Counted from the stretch's first letter, positions 1 through 9,024 are shown. The stretch is DNA of 64,000 nt from Novosphingobium olei (GCF_012927405.1 NZ_JABBGM010000003.1:186001-250000), one strand, 5' to 3'. Notes: a model not told the origin generated them from the sequence alone. Translations and numbers: made by a program.

Positions 1-204
1 GACGATGGCGGGGCCAGCAGCCGGACCAGCCCCCGGATCGGCCGCCAGCGCTTCGAGATAGCGCTCGAATTCGTCCATCTGGGTGTAGGTGCCGCCCTGC
101 CAGCCGGCGATGATGCCGGCGCGCGCGCAGGCGGTGGCGAGATCGACCGAGGAGGCAATGCTCATCGGCGCGCACATCAGCGGGGCGGAAAGTTTCTCGA
201 ACAT
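1..204 (-). CDS. Nitronate monooxygenase, N-terminal part (truncated by window edge)
   Basis: The 68 visible codons start at an ATG (204-202) and run off the left edge in frame. The N-terminus carries a CAPM motif, then a Ser-rich turn, a DLATACARAG helix and an IIAGWQGG strand. This is the first beta-alpha unit of FMN-dependent nitronate monooxygenases (2-nitropropane dioxygenase family), which oxidise alkyl nitronates. The catalytic histidine and most FMN contacts lie outside the window, so the exact subfamily cannot be fixed. It is divergent from the pilus-like locus to the right. Confidence 0.75.
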   Translation of the reverse strand, partial: MFEKLSAPLMCAPMSIASSVDLATACARAGIIAGWQGGTYTQMDEFERYLEALAADPGAGPAAGPAIV

Positions 205-404
205 GCCGCAGTGATGGCCTTAATCAACCGACTAATCAATTCCCATAAAGGTACACTTTGCCCGAACGAAAGTGTTGCCGCACCGCCAAGGGTTTGAAAG
301 AACCGTAAAAGTCGCGAAAGAAACAGGGTTACCGCCCTTCCCCGCAATTCCCCGCAGGAAGGGCTTCACCCCGATCTCACGCGATCGGCACAAGATTGCC
401 GGCA

Positions 405-950
405 ATGCGTTGCAGCCCCGGCAGCTTCTTGCCGGACACGATCGAAGGGGTCATTCGCGCCGTGCTTTCGCGCCGTTCCGATCGCAGTGCAGCCCTCGCC
501 ATGGCGCTCGTTGCGCTGTGGCCGGCGCTGGCGCGGGCGGATTCGCGGTTCGAGACGGGCACCGCATCGCCCACCAGGGCGAGCGCGCACCTCGATTTCA
601 CGATCATCGTGCCGAGCGTCGCCTTCTTCCGCTTCGGCACCGCCGGGACAACGACGCCCGCGCCGCAGACGATGACCCTGACCACAACGACCGCCACGAC
701 GACCACCACGACGACCACCACGACCACGACGGAAAGCTCGGTCCTGTCGGCGCAAGTGCTCGGCAATGCGGGCAGCCTTTCGCTCGGTACGGATGCGCAA
801 GGGGCCGAAGGGTCAAAGGCTCTGGCGCAGGCGCTGCCGGTTTCGGGCAACGGGATCACCCGGCTCGATACCACGTGGACTTATGCGGACGCCGTACCCG
901 TCAGCGCCGGACTGCCGACGCGCGTGACCTATTCGCTGGCGATGCCCTGA
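405..950 (+). CDS. Secreted pilin-like subunit with a poly-threonine tract
   Basis: The predicted export signal (RRSDRSAALAMALVALWPALARA, split here by its two halves RRSDRSAALA and MALVALWPALARA) is followed by DS. The mature part begins FETGTASPTRASAHLDF, clearly related to the secreted protein at 6056-6682, and ends in the same way (VTYSLAMP), resembling a subunit donor strand. A run of 16 threonines with one alanine sits in the middle. The start is uncertain: ATG 405 is used here, but GTG 462, preceded by GAAGGGG, would give a more typical signal peptide. Likely a surface-appendage subunit exported for the chaperone encoded at 2356; the family name is not certain. Confidence 0.6.
   Translation: MRCSPGSFLPDTIEGVIRAVLSRRSDRSAALAMALVALWPALARADSRFETGTASPTRASAHLDFTIIVPSVAFFRFGTAGTTTPAPQTMTLTTTTATTTTTTTTTTTTESSVLSAQVLGNAGSLSLGTDAQGAEGSKALAQALPVSGNGITRLDTTWTYADAVPVSAGLPTRVTYSLAMP
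681..731 (+). repeat. Low-complexity ACN-codon tract encoding poly-threonine
   Basis: Seventeen consecutive codons are all ACC/ACG/ACA except one GCC, coding 16 Thr and one Ala. The DNA is an irregular ACGACCACC microsatellite. Such tracts can change length by slippage; whether this one varies cannot be seen from one sequence. Confidence 0.8.
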
Positions 951-1193
951 ACAGCCCCCGGAACGGGTCCAATTCCTGTTAAAAATTGTTTAATTCCATC
1001 TGAAAACTCGGCACTTTCACGGCATCCGCCGCAGCCGCCGGCATTGGCTCGCTTGCGCCGGGTCGGCGCTTCTGCAAGAATCGGTGGCAAGGATGGAGGA
1101 TGCGTCGGCACAAGGGCCGCACGCCGTCCGAAGGCGATGGAATGGCGATCGGGGCGTGGCGCGGGATCGGCACGACGACGATCGGGACGGGGA

Positions 1194-1862
1194 ATGAAAA
1201 TGGGGTGGGTCGCGCATGGTCACGCACAGTGGCCGCGCTGTGGAGTCATTAACAGGCGCGCAATGGCAGGCGCGGCGCTGCTTTGTGCGATCGCGCCGGG
1301 GCTTGCCCATGCCTATGTCGTGACCATCGCATCGGGCACGCGGGCGATCTACCTGCAGGTCGGCGCGGGCGGCTACAACGCGCCCTCTTCGCAAGGCGGC
1401 ACGCCGGCCAGCAACAGCACCATCAACACCGTTTCGGTCTCGGTCGCGGCCACCGACGTCGGTTCGGGCACCGACCAGACGATGACGTCGAACAGCACCG
1501 TGGCGCAGAGCCCGATCGATGGCTTCGCCTTCTGCAATCCGCCCGCGCAAGTCTATATCGGCGCCTGGTCGCGCCCCGGCACCGGCACCGGCAGCGCCAC
1601 GCTGACCGTGACGACGCCCACCAACCTGACCAGCGGCACCAGCACGATCCCGTTCAGCCAGATCCGCTGGACGATGTCGGGCAACAACGACACCACGTTC
1701 CAGTTTCCCGACGGCACCTTCAACGGCGCCACGCAGACGCTCGGCACGATCCCTCCCAACACGTGGAAGGAGCAGTGCATGACCTTCATCTACCTCAACG
1801 ATGCCATCCCGGCCGCCGGCACCTACACCGGCCGGGCGGTCTACACGCTTTCGCTGCCGTGA
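1194..1862 (+). CDS. Secreted pilin-like subunit
   Basis: The start at ATG 1194 follows a GGGA purine stretch. Residues 24-41 form a hydrophobic signal segment ending LAHA, with cleavage before YVV. The mature protein is beta-rich, Ser/Thr/Gly-rich, with two cysteines (one in CNPPAQ, one in KEQCMTF), and ends AGTYTGRAVYTLSLP, a pattern typical of chaperone-assembled subunits. It lies 243 bp after the first subunit gene and its TGA overlaps the ATG of the next gene (gATGa junction at 1861-1864), so the two are translationally coupled. Probably a structural or tip subunit; no specific family is recognised. Confidence 0.65.
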   Translation: MKMGWVAHGHAQWPRCGVINRRAMAGAALLCAIAPGLAHAYVVTIASGTRAIYLQVGAGGYNAPSSQGGTPASNSTINTVSVSVAATDVGSGTDQTMTSNSTVAQSPIDGFAFCNPPAQVYIGAWSRPGTGTGSATLTVTTPTNLTSGTSTIPFSQIRWTMSGNNDTTFQFPDGTFNGATQTLGTIPPNTWKEQCMTFIYLNDAIPAAGTYTGRAVYTLSLP

Positions 1863-2359
1863 TGCGCCACATCCTGTTCGCCGCCGGCGCGCTGCTGATC
1901 GCGCCGGCCCTCGCCACCCCGGCGCTTGCGCAAACGACTGCCGCCCAGTCGACAGCCGGAAGCGCCGCGCTGCGGGTCGACGACACCGGCACGGTGGTGA
2001 TCGATCCCTATCTCGAGATGAAATGGATGCCCAAGCCCGGCAACGCCGGATCGCGCATCGTCGAATCCGGCACGCGGGTCAGCGTCCAGCTGAACCTTGC
2101 GCCCTACATCGGCCGGTCGGGCCGCATCTACATGGTGTTGCCGCGCGGCACCGGCCCAACAGTGCGCGCCACCTAGACCAGCGGGGGCAAGCTGCTGCCG
2201 GGGCAGGTCCTCTCTGGCGAACGCGCGCTGGTCTACAGCGGCGCGGTGCGCGGCCCCCTGCTGACCGACCTGCTCGACTTGCGCCTGCAGGTTGACAGCA
2301 CCCGCCTTACCCAGCCGCAGGCGCTTGCCTTCGGCTTTGAAATCGAGGTCGATCCATGA
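1862..2359 (+). pseudogene. Secreted pilus-locus subunit interrupted by one amber codon
   Basis: The reading frame begins with a clear signal peptide (MRHILFAAGALLIAPALA...ALAQ), runs to a TAG at 2174-2176, and then continues in the same frame, with the same character, to a TGA at 2357-2359 that overlaps the ATG of the chaperone gene. The codon context (RAT-stop-TSGGKLLPG) suggests an original TGG (Trp) changed to TAG. The complete frame would give 165 residues of a small secreted beta-rich protein. As it stands, translation gives a 104-residue truncated product. It may be a true nonsense mutation or a single-base sequencing error. Confidence 0.7.
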
Positions 2360-3198
2360 ACCGTTCCGCCGCCCGTTCCGGCCTGATGCTGCTGCCTGCG
2401 CTGACCGGCCTTTTCGCGCTGGCGCCGGCCGCCCATGCCGAGGAATTCGCGCTGTCGGTTTCGCCGCCGCGCTTTGAATTGAGCGCCGATGCGGGCCAGA
2501 CGGTGCGCGGCGTGGTGGAACTGTCCAACGCATCGGCGATGGCGACGCCGCTGAAGTTCTCGACCGCGGAATGGGACCTCAACCCCGATGGCGGGGTGCG
2601 CACCAGCGATGCGCTGCGGCCCAATTCCTGCCGCCCGTGGGTGGCGATCGAGCGCAAGGAGACGACGCTGCAGGCCAAGTCGCAGCTGCGCTACCGCTTC
2701 GAGGTGACGCCGCCTGCCGGGACCGCGCCGGTCGAATGCCGCTTTGCCATCATCGTTGCCGGGCGGGACGAGAACATCAAGTCGAACGGGCTGGAGTTTC
2801 CCGTTTCGGCCCAGATCGCGGTGCTGGTCTATGTCGCGGTCGGCGGGGTCAAGCCGCAGCTCGAAATCGTCAAGGCCGACGTGCGCACGATCAACGGGCA
2901 GCAGACCCCGGTGCTGGAAGTGAAGAACAACGGCCAGGCCCACGGCCGCCTGTCCGCCTTCCTCAAAAGCGTGGATGCCAAGGGCGTGAAGCGCGAACTC
3001 GCGCCGTCCACGCTGCCGATCCTGCCGGGCGAAACGCGCACGATCTCGCTGGGCGTCGACAACGGCACCGATGCGGTGGAGGCCGACAAGGCCAGCCCGC
3101 CGGCCAAGCCCGATCCGATCACCTTCCCGCTCAAGGTGTCTGGCACGATGAACGATTCGGTCAGCGCCTTCGCCTTTGAAGGCACGTTCGAGCCCTGA
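2356..3198 (+). CDS. Periplasmic PapD-like chaperone of the pilus-like locus
   Basis: A 280-residue protein with a signal peptide ending AHAEE. The mature part has an immunoglobulin-like beta pattern: LSVSPPRFELSADAGQ, RGVVELSNAS, SCRPWVAIERKE, and a second domain (PQLEIVKADV, PVLEVKNNGQAHGRL). This resembles molecular chaperones of chaperone-usher-type systems, which cap subunits in the periplasm. The ATG overlaps the upstream stop and the TGA overlaps the downstream ATG at 3198, so the three genes are one coupled unit. Function is inferred from fold-like pattern and position. Confidence 0.65.
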   Translation: MNRSAARSGLMLLPALTGLFALAPAAHAEEFALSVSPPRFELSADAGQTVRGVVELSNASAMATPLKFSTAEWDLNPDGGVRTSDALRPNSCRPWVAIERKETTLQAKSQLRYRFEVTPPAGTAPVECRFAIIVAGRDENIKSNGLEFPVSAQIAVLVYVAVGGVKPQLEIVKADVRTINGQQTPVLEVKNNGQAHGRLSAFLKSVDAKGVKRELAPSTLPILPGETRTISLGVDNGTDAVEADKASPPAKPDPITFPLKVSGTMNDSVSAFAFEGTFEP

Positions 3199-5600
3199 TG
3201 TCCAAAGGGGGGGACGACCAGCCGCAAGGGGCCCCGCGCCCCGCGCGCTGCGACGCGGGCTCGCTGCTCGCGGTCGCCGGCGCGCTGCTGGCCGTGCCCC
3301 AGGCCGCCACGGCGCAGACCGCGCCGCACCCCGCCGGCACCGACGATCCGCCGAGCGACCGCAAGGCCGAGCCTGCGCACGCCTCCATTCCCGAACCGGC
3401 TTTCGCCAAGGACGCGCCGGCTCCTGCCGAACCGGCGGGCTACAGCGACCGGCTGATCTCGGACGGCAAGCTCGCGCCCGATACATCGCGCAGCGATGAG
3501 CCTGCGCACAATCGCAGCGGGCGCATCCGCTCGATCGTGGCCGAACTGGGCGGCACGCTGATTTCCCCGCGCACGCGGATCAACGGGGTTACCTCCAGCG
3601 GATCGGACCAGGTCCAGCGCGAAATCGGCCTGTCGCTTTCGGGCCGCTACCAGACCGACAACTGGGGCATGCTGGGGATCGATGGCGAACTGTGGCGCGG
3701 CACCGCCGGGCGCAGCGGAACGAACAGCAGCAGGCGGCTGCAGGGCACGCTGGCGCTGAGCGACCGGCGGCTGGCGCTGGGGCGCGGGTGGCTGGCCGAT
3801 ACCACGCTGGGCACGCTTTCGGCCCCGGTGCTGACGCTGATGAGCCAGCAGCCGCGCTTCTACACCCCGTCGCTGCCGCTGCTGGGCGGCGGCGTGGTGC
3901 TGAACCGCTATCGCGCGCTGACGCCCAGCGATGCCGACGAAAATCCCAAGCCGGTTTCCACCGTCAACCTCGCCATCGGGCAGCCGGGCCTGTTCGGCGG
4001 GCTGCGGCTGGGCAACTTCACCGGGCTTGGCGGCCTGGCCATCAGCGCCGGCGCGCAGTCGGAACTGAGCGGGCGGCTGACCGCCGCGTTCCAGGGCATC
4101 GCGGTGGAAAACACGCGCGATCCCTATGGCGTGGTGTTCGGCACGGGCGATGGCACCACCGCCGTCCCGCGCGTCACCTCGCGCGGGGGGATCGCCAGCC
4201 TCGCCTGGCGCGCGCCCGGCTGGCGGCTGCAGGCCAACGCCATCGTTTCGAGCGTGCGTTCGACCGGGGGCAGCGCTTCGTTCATCGCCAGCAGCGGCCT
4301 TGCCGCAGGGGCCTGGATCGACGGCAGCCACCGTTCGGGCCGCACCACGCAGACCGCCGGGTTCTATTACTTCGCGCCCGACCTTGCCTGGGGCAACGCG
4401 GCGGTGATCAACAACGTCTGGGGCGGGTACTACCGCTACAGCACATCCTCGCAGCGCTGGCGCTGGACGGGCACGATAGACGCGGTGCGCTCGGTCAACC
4501 GGCGCGGCACCGACGGCGCGCTCGCCACCGCCGACGTGCGCCGCCAGCTGACCTTCACCACCGACGTCGGCGTCAACGCCGCGCTGCGCGCCTCGCAAGG
4601 CCGAGTCACCGCGCAGGCGCTGGGCTATGTCGATTTCTCCACGCGCTTCGGCACCACCCGGGCCGAAGCGGGGTGGAGCCACGTGCCGACCTACGACCTC
4701 TACCGCGTCGCCTGGAACCAGACCTGGAGCCTGCCCCCTTCGCTGCCGGCAGGAGCGCGGCTCACCACCCAGATCGCGTTCGACCACCGCCGCGAAAGCG
4801 AGCTCGTCGCCACCACCACGGCATCGGCGGGATCCGCGCACAGCCACAGCAACGCCGTGTCGATCGGCGTTAACGCGGGAGCCAATCCCTTTGCCGGCGT
4901 GGGCTTCGATGCGAGCGTGGTCTACAGCACAAGCGCCACGGCGCTGTCATCCAGCGTCTATGGTCCGGTCGACGCGGGCGGCGGCGTGCTGAGCATGCTG
5001 TCGACGCAGAGCGGGCGCACGCTGACCGCCAACGTCACTGCATCGGCGCGGCTGTCGTCGAAGTGGACGGCGATCGCCTCGTTCATCAGCACCCGCTCGA
5101 ACACGCTCAACCGCTATGGGCTGACCGATCCGTCGCAATCGCCGATCGGGACGCTGCCGGGCGATTACGACAGCCGGCAGAAGACCTCGTTCCGGCTGGT
5201 CGCGGGGTACCTGACCCTGCGCTATTCGATGTCGGCGGGATCGGCCCACCAGACCAACGGGCTGCGGCATTATCCCTTCAGCGGCACGGGCGAGCTGGTC
5301 GGGCGGGTGTTCCTTGATGCCAACGGCAACCACCGGCGCGATCCGGGCGAAAAGGGCGCGGCCGACATCCTGGTCTACATGGATGGGCTCTATGCCGTGC
5401 GCACCGACGAGAACGGCTACTACCGGTTCGACAGCGTGGCCGAGGGACCGCACCGGATCACGCTCAACGCCGATGCGCTGCCCCTGCCCTGGTCGATCGC
5501 CGCACCCGAAGGCGCGGGCACGCAGGGCACCTACCTCAAGACCGTGGACGTGGGCGTGCGCCGCACCACCGAGCTGGACATCGCCGCCGAGCGCGAGTGA
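3198..5600 (+). CDS. Usher-like outer-membrane beta-barrel protein with C-terminal SdrD B-like domain
   Basis: An 800-residue protein with a signal peptide (GSLLAVAGALLAVPQAATAQ) and a short Pro/Ala linker. A long middle part has alternating beta strands rich in Gly, Ser and aromatic residues, as in an outer-membrane barrel. The last ~110 residues (GRVFLDANGNHRRDPGEKG, YMDGLYAVRTDENGYYRFD) match the SdrD B-like/carboxypeptidase-regulatory fold with its DxNxNxxxDxGE calcium loop. Length and position after a chaperone gene suggest an usher or secretion pore for the subunits at 405-2359, but classical PapC motifs were not recognised, so 'usher' is inference. Confidence 0.6.
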   Translation: MSKGGDDQPQGAPRPARCDAGSLLAVAGALLAVPQAATAQTAPHPAGTDDPPSDRKAEPAHASIPEPAFAKDAPAPAEPAGYSDRLISDGKLAPDTSRSDEPAHNRSGRIRSIVAELGGTLISPRTRINGVTSSGSDQVQREIGLSLSGRYQTDNWGMLGIDGELWRGTAGRSGTNSSRRLQGTLALSDRRLALGRGWLADTTLGTLSAPVLTLMSQQPRFYTPSLPLLGGGVVLNRYRALTPSDADENPKPVSTVNLAIGQPGLFGGLRLGNFTGLGGLAISAGAQSELSGRLTAAFQGIAVENTRDPYGVVFGTGDGTTAVPRVTSRGGIASLAWRAPGWRLQANAIVSSVRSTGGSASFIASSGLAAGAWIDGSHRSGRTTQTAGFYYFAPDLAWGNAAVINNVWGGYYRYSTSSQRWRWTGTIDAVRSVNRRGTDGALATADVRRQLTFTTDVGVNAALRASQGRVTAQALGYVDFSTRFGTTRAEAGWSHVPTYDLYRVAWNQTWSLPPSLPAGARLTTQIAFDHRRESELVATTTASAGSAHSHSNAVSIGVNAGANPFAGVGFDASVVYSTSATALSSSVYGPVDAGGGVLSMLSTQSGRTLTANVTASARLSSKWTAIASFISTRSNTLNRYGLTDPSQSPIGTLPGDYDSRQKTSFRLVAGYLTLRYSMSAGSAHQTNGLRHYPFSGTGELVGRVFLDANGNHRRDPGEKGAADILVYMDGLYAVRTDENGYYRFDSVAEGPHRITLNADALPLPWSIAAPEGAGTQGTYLKTVDVGVRRTTELDIAAERE

Positions 5601-6055
5601 ACCGACAGGGTTAACGACGGCGAAATGGCAAAGGATTGCGTGAGCGCAGATCAGCATTTGCGCGTATGAGAGCTGTTGTTTCCCGTATTTTAAGCCTCGT
5701 TTACGGCCCTGCGAAACGCCCTGCACTGACAATTAGGCCATAGGACGAGCGGAGGACATTTTAAATACAGCGAGCGGAAAGCCCCTTTTTCAGTTCTATA
5801 ATCCGCCCATCGCAACAATCACGACGAAACTCGCTGAAATGTCCGAACCAAAATCCGCCATTTACTTAGCCGATATACCAAAGGAGGTATTTCCTTAACC
5901 AGCGTTATGTTACGTCACGGTCATACGTTCGATTACGAATAAAGTTGCTGGTCAAGATTTACCATTAAGCACTTTTCAACCAATCGACGCCATTAACCAC
6001 ATTCAAGGCCAACCGAATTGGGGGGGGCCGGTTGCAAGAGTGTGGAGCTAGTTTG
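5601..6055. other. Intergenic region, AT-richer than surroundings
   Basis: No plausible gene is seen. The base composition is clearly lower in GC than both sides, with several TTAAG/AATT-type stretches. It probably holds the promoter and 5' leader of the secreted protein gene at 6056; a confident -35/-10 pair could not be picked by eye. A GGAG ribosome-binding site lies 8 nt before ATG 6056. Confidence 0.5.
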
Positions 6056-6682
6056 ATGACCAAGAAGATCCTTTGCGCGTCGCTCGCTGCGCTGGCCGCA
6101 TCGGTGGCCATGGCCCCGGCCGCGCATGCTGAATCGAAGTTCGTGACCGGCACGGCATCGCCGCTGACCGCGTCGGCCAGCCTCGACTTCACCATCACCA
6201 TTCCCAAGTTCGTCTACATCCGCGTGGGCACCGGCACCAACGTTGCCAACAACACCAACGTCGACAGCCTGGTGTTCAGCGTGCCCGCCGCCAACGTCGG
6301 CGACGGCACCTCGATCGCCGGCACCGGCGGTGACCTGACCGGCGGCGTCGTGACCGCCCGCGTCACCGGCAACAACGGCACGATCGCCTTCTCGTCGACC
6401 ACCGCCGGCGCGCTGGGCAACGGCGGCGGCGACACGATCTCGTGGTCGCAGATGAACGTCGCGGTGGCGACCAACACCAGCACGACCGCGCTGGCCCACC
6501 CGACGCTGGCCGACAACAGCACGACCAGCATCAACCTGACGCCGACCAGCGGCACCAAGGTCACCAACCTCGATGCCAAGTGGACCTTCAGCTACAAGAA
6601 CAGCAACATCGTCGCAGCCGGCACCTACGGCGGCGTGAACACCAACAACGGCCGCGTGACCTACGCGGTGTCGATGCCCTGA
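6056..6682 (+). CDS. Secreted pilin-like (probable major) subunit
   Basis: A 208-residue protein. MTKKILCASLAALAASVAMA...AHA is a textbook signal peptide, followed by ESKFVTGTASPLTASASLDFTITIPKF. It is a paralogue of the 405-950 product and ends with GRVTYAVSMP. ATG 6056 is chosen because of the GGAG 8 nt upstream. It is transcribed alone, with a long upstream region and a strong terminator just behind it, which suits a highly expressed major subunit assembled by the chaperone and pore encoded at 2356-5600. No cysteines are seen in the mature part. Confidence 0.65.
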   Translation: MTKKILCASLAALAASVAMAPAAHAESKFVTGTASPLTASASLDFTITIPKFVYIRVGTGTNVANNTNVDSLVFSVPAANVGDGTSIAGTGGDLTGGVVTARVTGNNGTIAFSSTTAGALGNGGGDTISWSQMNVAVATNTSTTALAHPTLADNSTTSINLTPTSGTKVTNLDAKWTFSYKNSNIVAAGTYGGVNTNNGRVTYAVSMP

Positions 6683-6728
6683 TCCTCCGCCGGCGGGCTC
6701 ACCCCGCCGGACCATCCACGGACGACGA

Positions 6729-6762
6729 GGCCGTCGCGACCATCGGTTCGCGGCGGCCTTTT
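6729..6762 (+). terminator. Rho-independent terminator after the pilin-like gene
   Basis: An 11-bp stem (ggccgtcgcga / tcgcggcggcc, one G-T pair) with an 8-nt loop, followed by TTTT. It lies 46 bp after the stop at 6682 and before the 3' end of the convergent glmS gene. Confidence 0.75.
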
Positions 6763-6813
6763 CGCGTCGGCTGGCGCGTTACTTCCCCGTGACGCGCGCC
6801 CCTGCCGGTCGCG

Positions 6814-8637
6814 TCACTCCACCGTGACGCTTTTGGCCAGGTTACGCGGCTGGTCCACGTCGGTGCCCTTGGCGACCGCCACGTGATAGGCGAGCAGCTG
6901 CACCGGCACGGCATAGACCAGCGGCGCGATCAGCGGGTGCACCTTGGGCATCTCGATCGTGGCAAGGCAGCCCTCGCCCGCTTCGGCAATGCCTTCGGCA
7001 TCGGAGATCAGCACCACCTTGCCGCCGCGCGCGCGCACTTCCTGCATGTTGCTGACGGTCTTTTCGAACAGAGGGCCACTGGGCGCCAGCACGATCACCG
7101 GCACGGCTTCGTCGATCAGCGCGATGGGGCCGTGCTTCATTTCGCCCGAAGCATAGCCTTCGGCGTGAATGTAGCTGATTTCCTTGAGCTTGAGCGCCCC
7201 TTCCAGCGCCAGCGGATAGTCCGGCCCGCGCCCGAGGTAGAGCACATCACGCGCCGGCGCGATCAGCGGGGCCATCGCCGCGATCTCGTCGTCATGCGAC
7301 AGTGCATCGTTGAGGCAGGCGGGCGTTTCGGCGAGCTGGTCGACGATGTCCGCCTCTTCCGCGCGGGTCAGCCGCCCGCGCTTGACCGCAAGGTGCGCGG
7401 CCAATGCCGCCAGCACGGCAAGCTGGCAGGTGAACGCCTTGGTCGAGGCGACGCCGATTTCCGGCCCGGCGTGGGTGGGCAGCAGCAGGTCCGCTTCGCG
7501 CGCCATCGAACTGGTCGGTACGTTGACGACAACGGCGATGGTCTGGCCCGCCGCCTTGCAATGGCGCAGCGCCGCCAGCGTATCGGCGGTCTCGCCGCTC
7601 TGCGATATGAACAGGGCGAGGCCGCCCGGCTCGAGCACAGGGTCGCGGTAGCGGAACTCGCTCGCCACATCGATATCGACCGGCAGGCGCGCGAACTGTT
7701 CGAACCAGTACTTGGCGACCATCCCGGCATAGAAGCTGGTACCGCAGGCGACGATCGTCACGCGGTTGATCTTCGACAGGTCGAAATCGATCTGCGGCAG
7801 CGCCACGGTCTGGTCGATGCGGCGCAGGTAGCTGCGCAGCGTCTGCGCCACCACGGTCGGCTGCTCGAAGATTTCCTTCTGCATGAAGTGGCGGAATTCG
7901 CCCTTCTCGATCGCGGCTGCCGTGGCGCCCGAAGCGACCACGGGGCGCGTGACGGCATTGTTGTCGACATCGAAGATCTGCGCGCCTTCGCGGGTGATGA
8001 CCACCCAATCGCCTTCTTCAAGGTAGCTGATCTTCTGCGTCAGCGGGGCGAGCGCCAGCGCGTCGGAACCGAGGTAGGTTTCCCCTTCCCCATAGCCCAC
8101 CACCAGCGGCGAGCCCAATCGCGCGCCGATCAGCATGTCGTCATGCTGGCGAAACGCGATGGCAAGCGCGAAGGCACCGCGCAATTGCGGCAGCACGGCC
8201 TTGACCGCGTCAGTCGGCGACAGGCCCGCCTCGACCTGTTCGGACACGAGATGCGCGACGACTTCGGTGTCGGTCTCGCTTTCGAACTTGCGGCCACGCG
8301 CGATCAGCGCCTCGCGCAAGGGGCGGAAGTTTTCGATGATGCCGTTGTGCACCAGCGCCACTTCGCCGGTGGCATGCGGGTGGGCGTTGCTGGTGGTCGG
8401 CGCGCCGTGCGTGGCCCAGCGGGTGTGGGCGATGCCGATCTGCCCGGCGGCGGGATTGCGCGCCAGTTCGATCACCAGGTTGTTGAGCTTGCCTTCGGCG
8501 CGCCGGCGGATCAGCGCGCCGTCCTTGACCGTGCAGACGCCCGCGCTGTCATAGCCGCGGTATTCCATCCGCTTGAGCCCATCGACAAGACGGTCGGCCA
8601 CTTCATCCTTGCCGACGATACCGATGATTCCGCACAT
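6814..8637 (-). CDS. glmS: Glutamine-fructose-6-phosphate aminotransferase (isomerizing)
   Basis: A 607-residue enzyme making glucosamine-6-phosphate from fructose-6-phosphate and glutamine, the first step towards UDP-GlcNAc for peptidoglycan and LPS. The N-terminal glutaminase domain begins MCGIIGIVG with Cys2 (after Met removal) as nucleophile. Two SIS sugar-isomerase domains follow (CGTSFYAG, ISQSGETADT; then LGRGPDYPLALEGALKLKE), and the family-typical end AKSVTVE is intact. Length is normal. glmU, from the same pathway, lies 2.3 kb away on the same strand. Confidence 0.97.
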   Translation of the reverse strand: MCGIIGIVGKDEVADRLVDGLKRMEYRGYDSAGVCTVKDGALIRRRAEGKLNNLVIELARNPAAGQIGIAHTRWATHGAPTTSNAHPHATGEVALVHNGIIENFRPLREALIARGRKFESETDTEVVAHLVSEQVEAGLSPTDAVKAVLPQLRGAFALAIAFRQHDDMLIGARLGSPLVVGYGEGETYLGSDALALAPLTQKISYLEEGDWVVITREGAQIFDVDNNAVTRPVVASGATAAAIEKGEFRHFMQKEIFEQPTVVAQTLRSYLRRIDQTVALPQIDFDLSKINRVTIVACGTSFYAGMVAKYWFEQFARLPVDIDVASEFRYRDPVLEPGGLALFISQSGETADTLAALRHCKAAGQTIAVVVNVPTSSMAREADLLLPTHAGPEIGVASTKAFTCQLAVLAALAAHLAVKRGRLTRAEEADIVDQLAETPACLNDALSHDDEIAAMAPLIAPARDVLYLGRGPDYPLALEGALKLKEISYIHAEGYASGEMKHGPIALIDEAVPVIVLAPSGPLFEKTVSNMQEVRARGGKVVLISDAEGIAEAGEGCLATIEMPKVHPLIAPLVYAVPVQLLAYHVAVAKGTDVDQPRNLAKSVTVE

Positions 8638-8655
8638 GGGAGCAATTGCCTTTGG

Positions 8656-9021
8656 TTAGAGAGTATAAGGGACGCGGATCCCCGGCATTTCGGCCGGAAA
8701 GTCCTTGGTGTTTCGCGTAATCAGGATCGCGCCATTCACTTGCGCCGTGGCGAGGATTGTGGCGTCCATCAAGCTCATCTTCGTTCGATGCCGGATATCG
8801 GCTGCTGCACTCGCTATACGGGCATCAACCTCTACGACTTCGAACGGGGAGATTAATTCGCGCACATGATCGCGCCGTTCGAGCGGTTCGGCGGCCATGA
8901 TCTCGGTCCAGACGATCCGGCTGATGCGATGACGACGATAGCGCGATAGCTCTGCCGCCGCCTGCGGGCGATCGAGCAGCCAGTCGATCAGGATGTTGGT
9001 GTCGAAGAAGGGATCGGACAC
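8656..9021 (-). CDS. vapC: VapC-type PIN-domain ribonuclease toxin
   Basis: A 121-residue PIN-domain protein. Its acidic active-site residues are visible in FDTNILIDW (Asp), the IVWTEIMA Glu, the MDATILATA Asp and ITRNTKDF (Asp). VapC toxins cleave specific RNAs when released from their antitoxin. It lies 3 bp downstream of the ribbon-helix-helix antitoxin gene on the same strand, the usual antitoxin-first order, and just upstream of glmS, so read-through into glmS is possible. Confidence 0.88.
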   Translation of the reverse strand: MSDPFFDTNILIDWLLDRPQAAAELSRYRRHRISRIVWTEIMAAEPLERRDHVRELISPFEVVEVDARIASAAADIRHRTKMSLMDATILATAQVNGAILITRNTKDFPAEMPGIRVPYTL

Positions 9022-9024
9022 GGG

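Noticed and set aside
2829..4847. 672-codon minus-strand ORF opposite the outer-membrane protein
   Set aside because: Arg/Ala/Gly-rich antisense shadow in GC-rich DNA; the plus-strand protein has a signal peptide and domain structure.
6883..8856. 657-codon plus-strand ORF opposite glmS
   Set aside because: It is a shadow of the highly biased glmS codon usage: His/Arg/Gln-rich, no recognisable domain, and glmS on the other strand is unambiguous.
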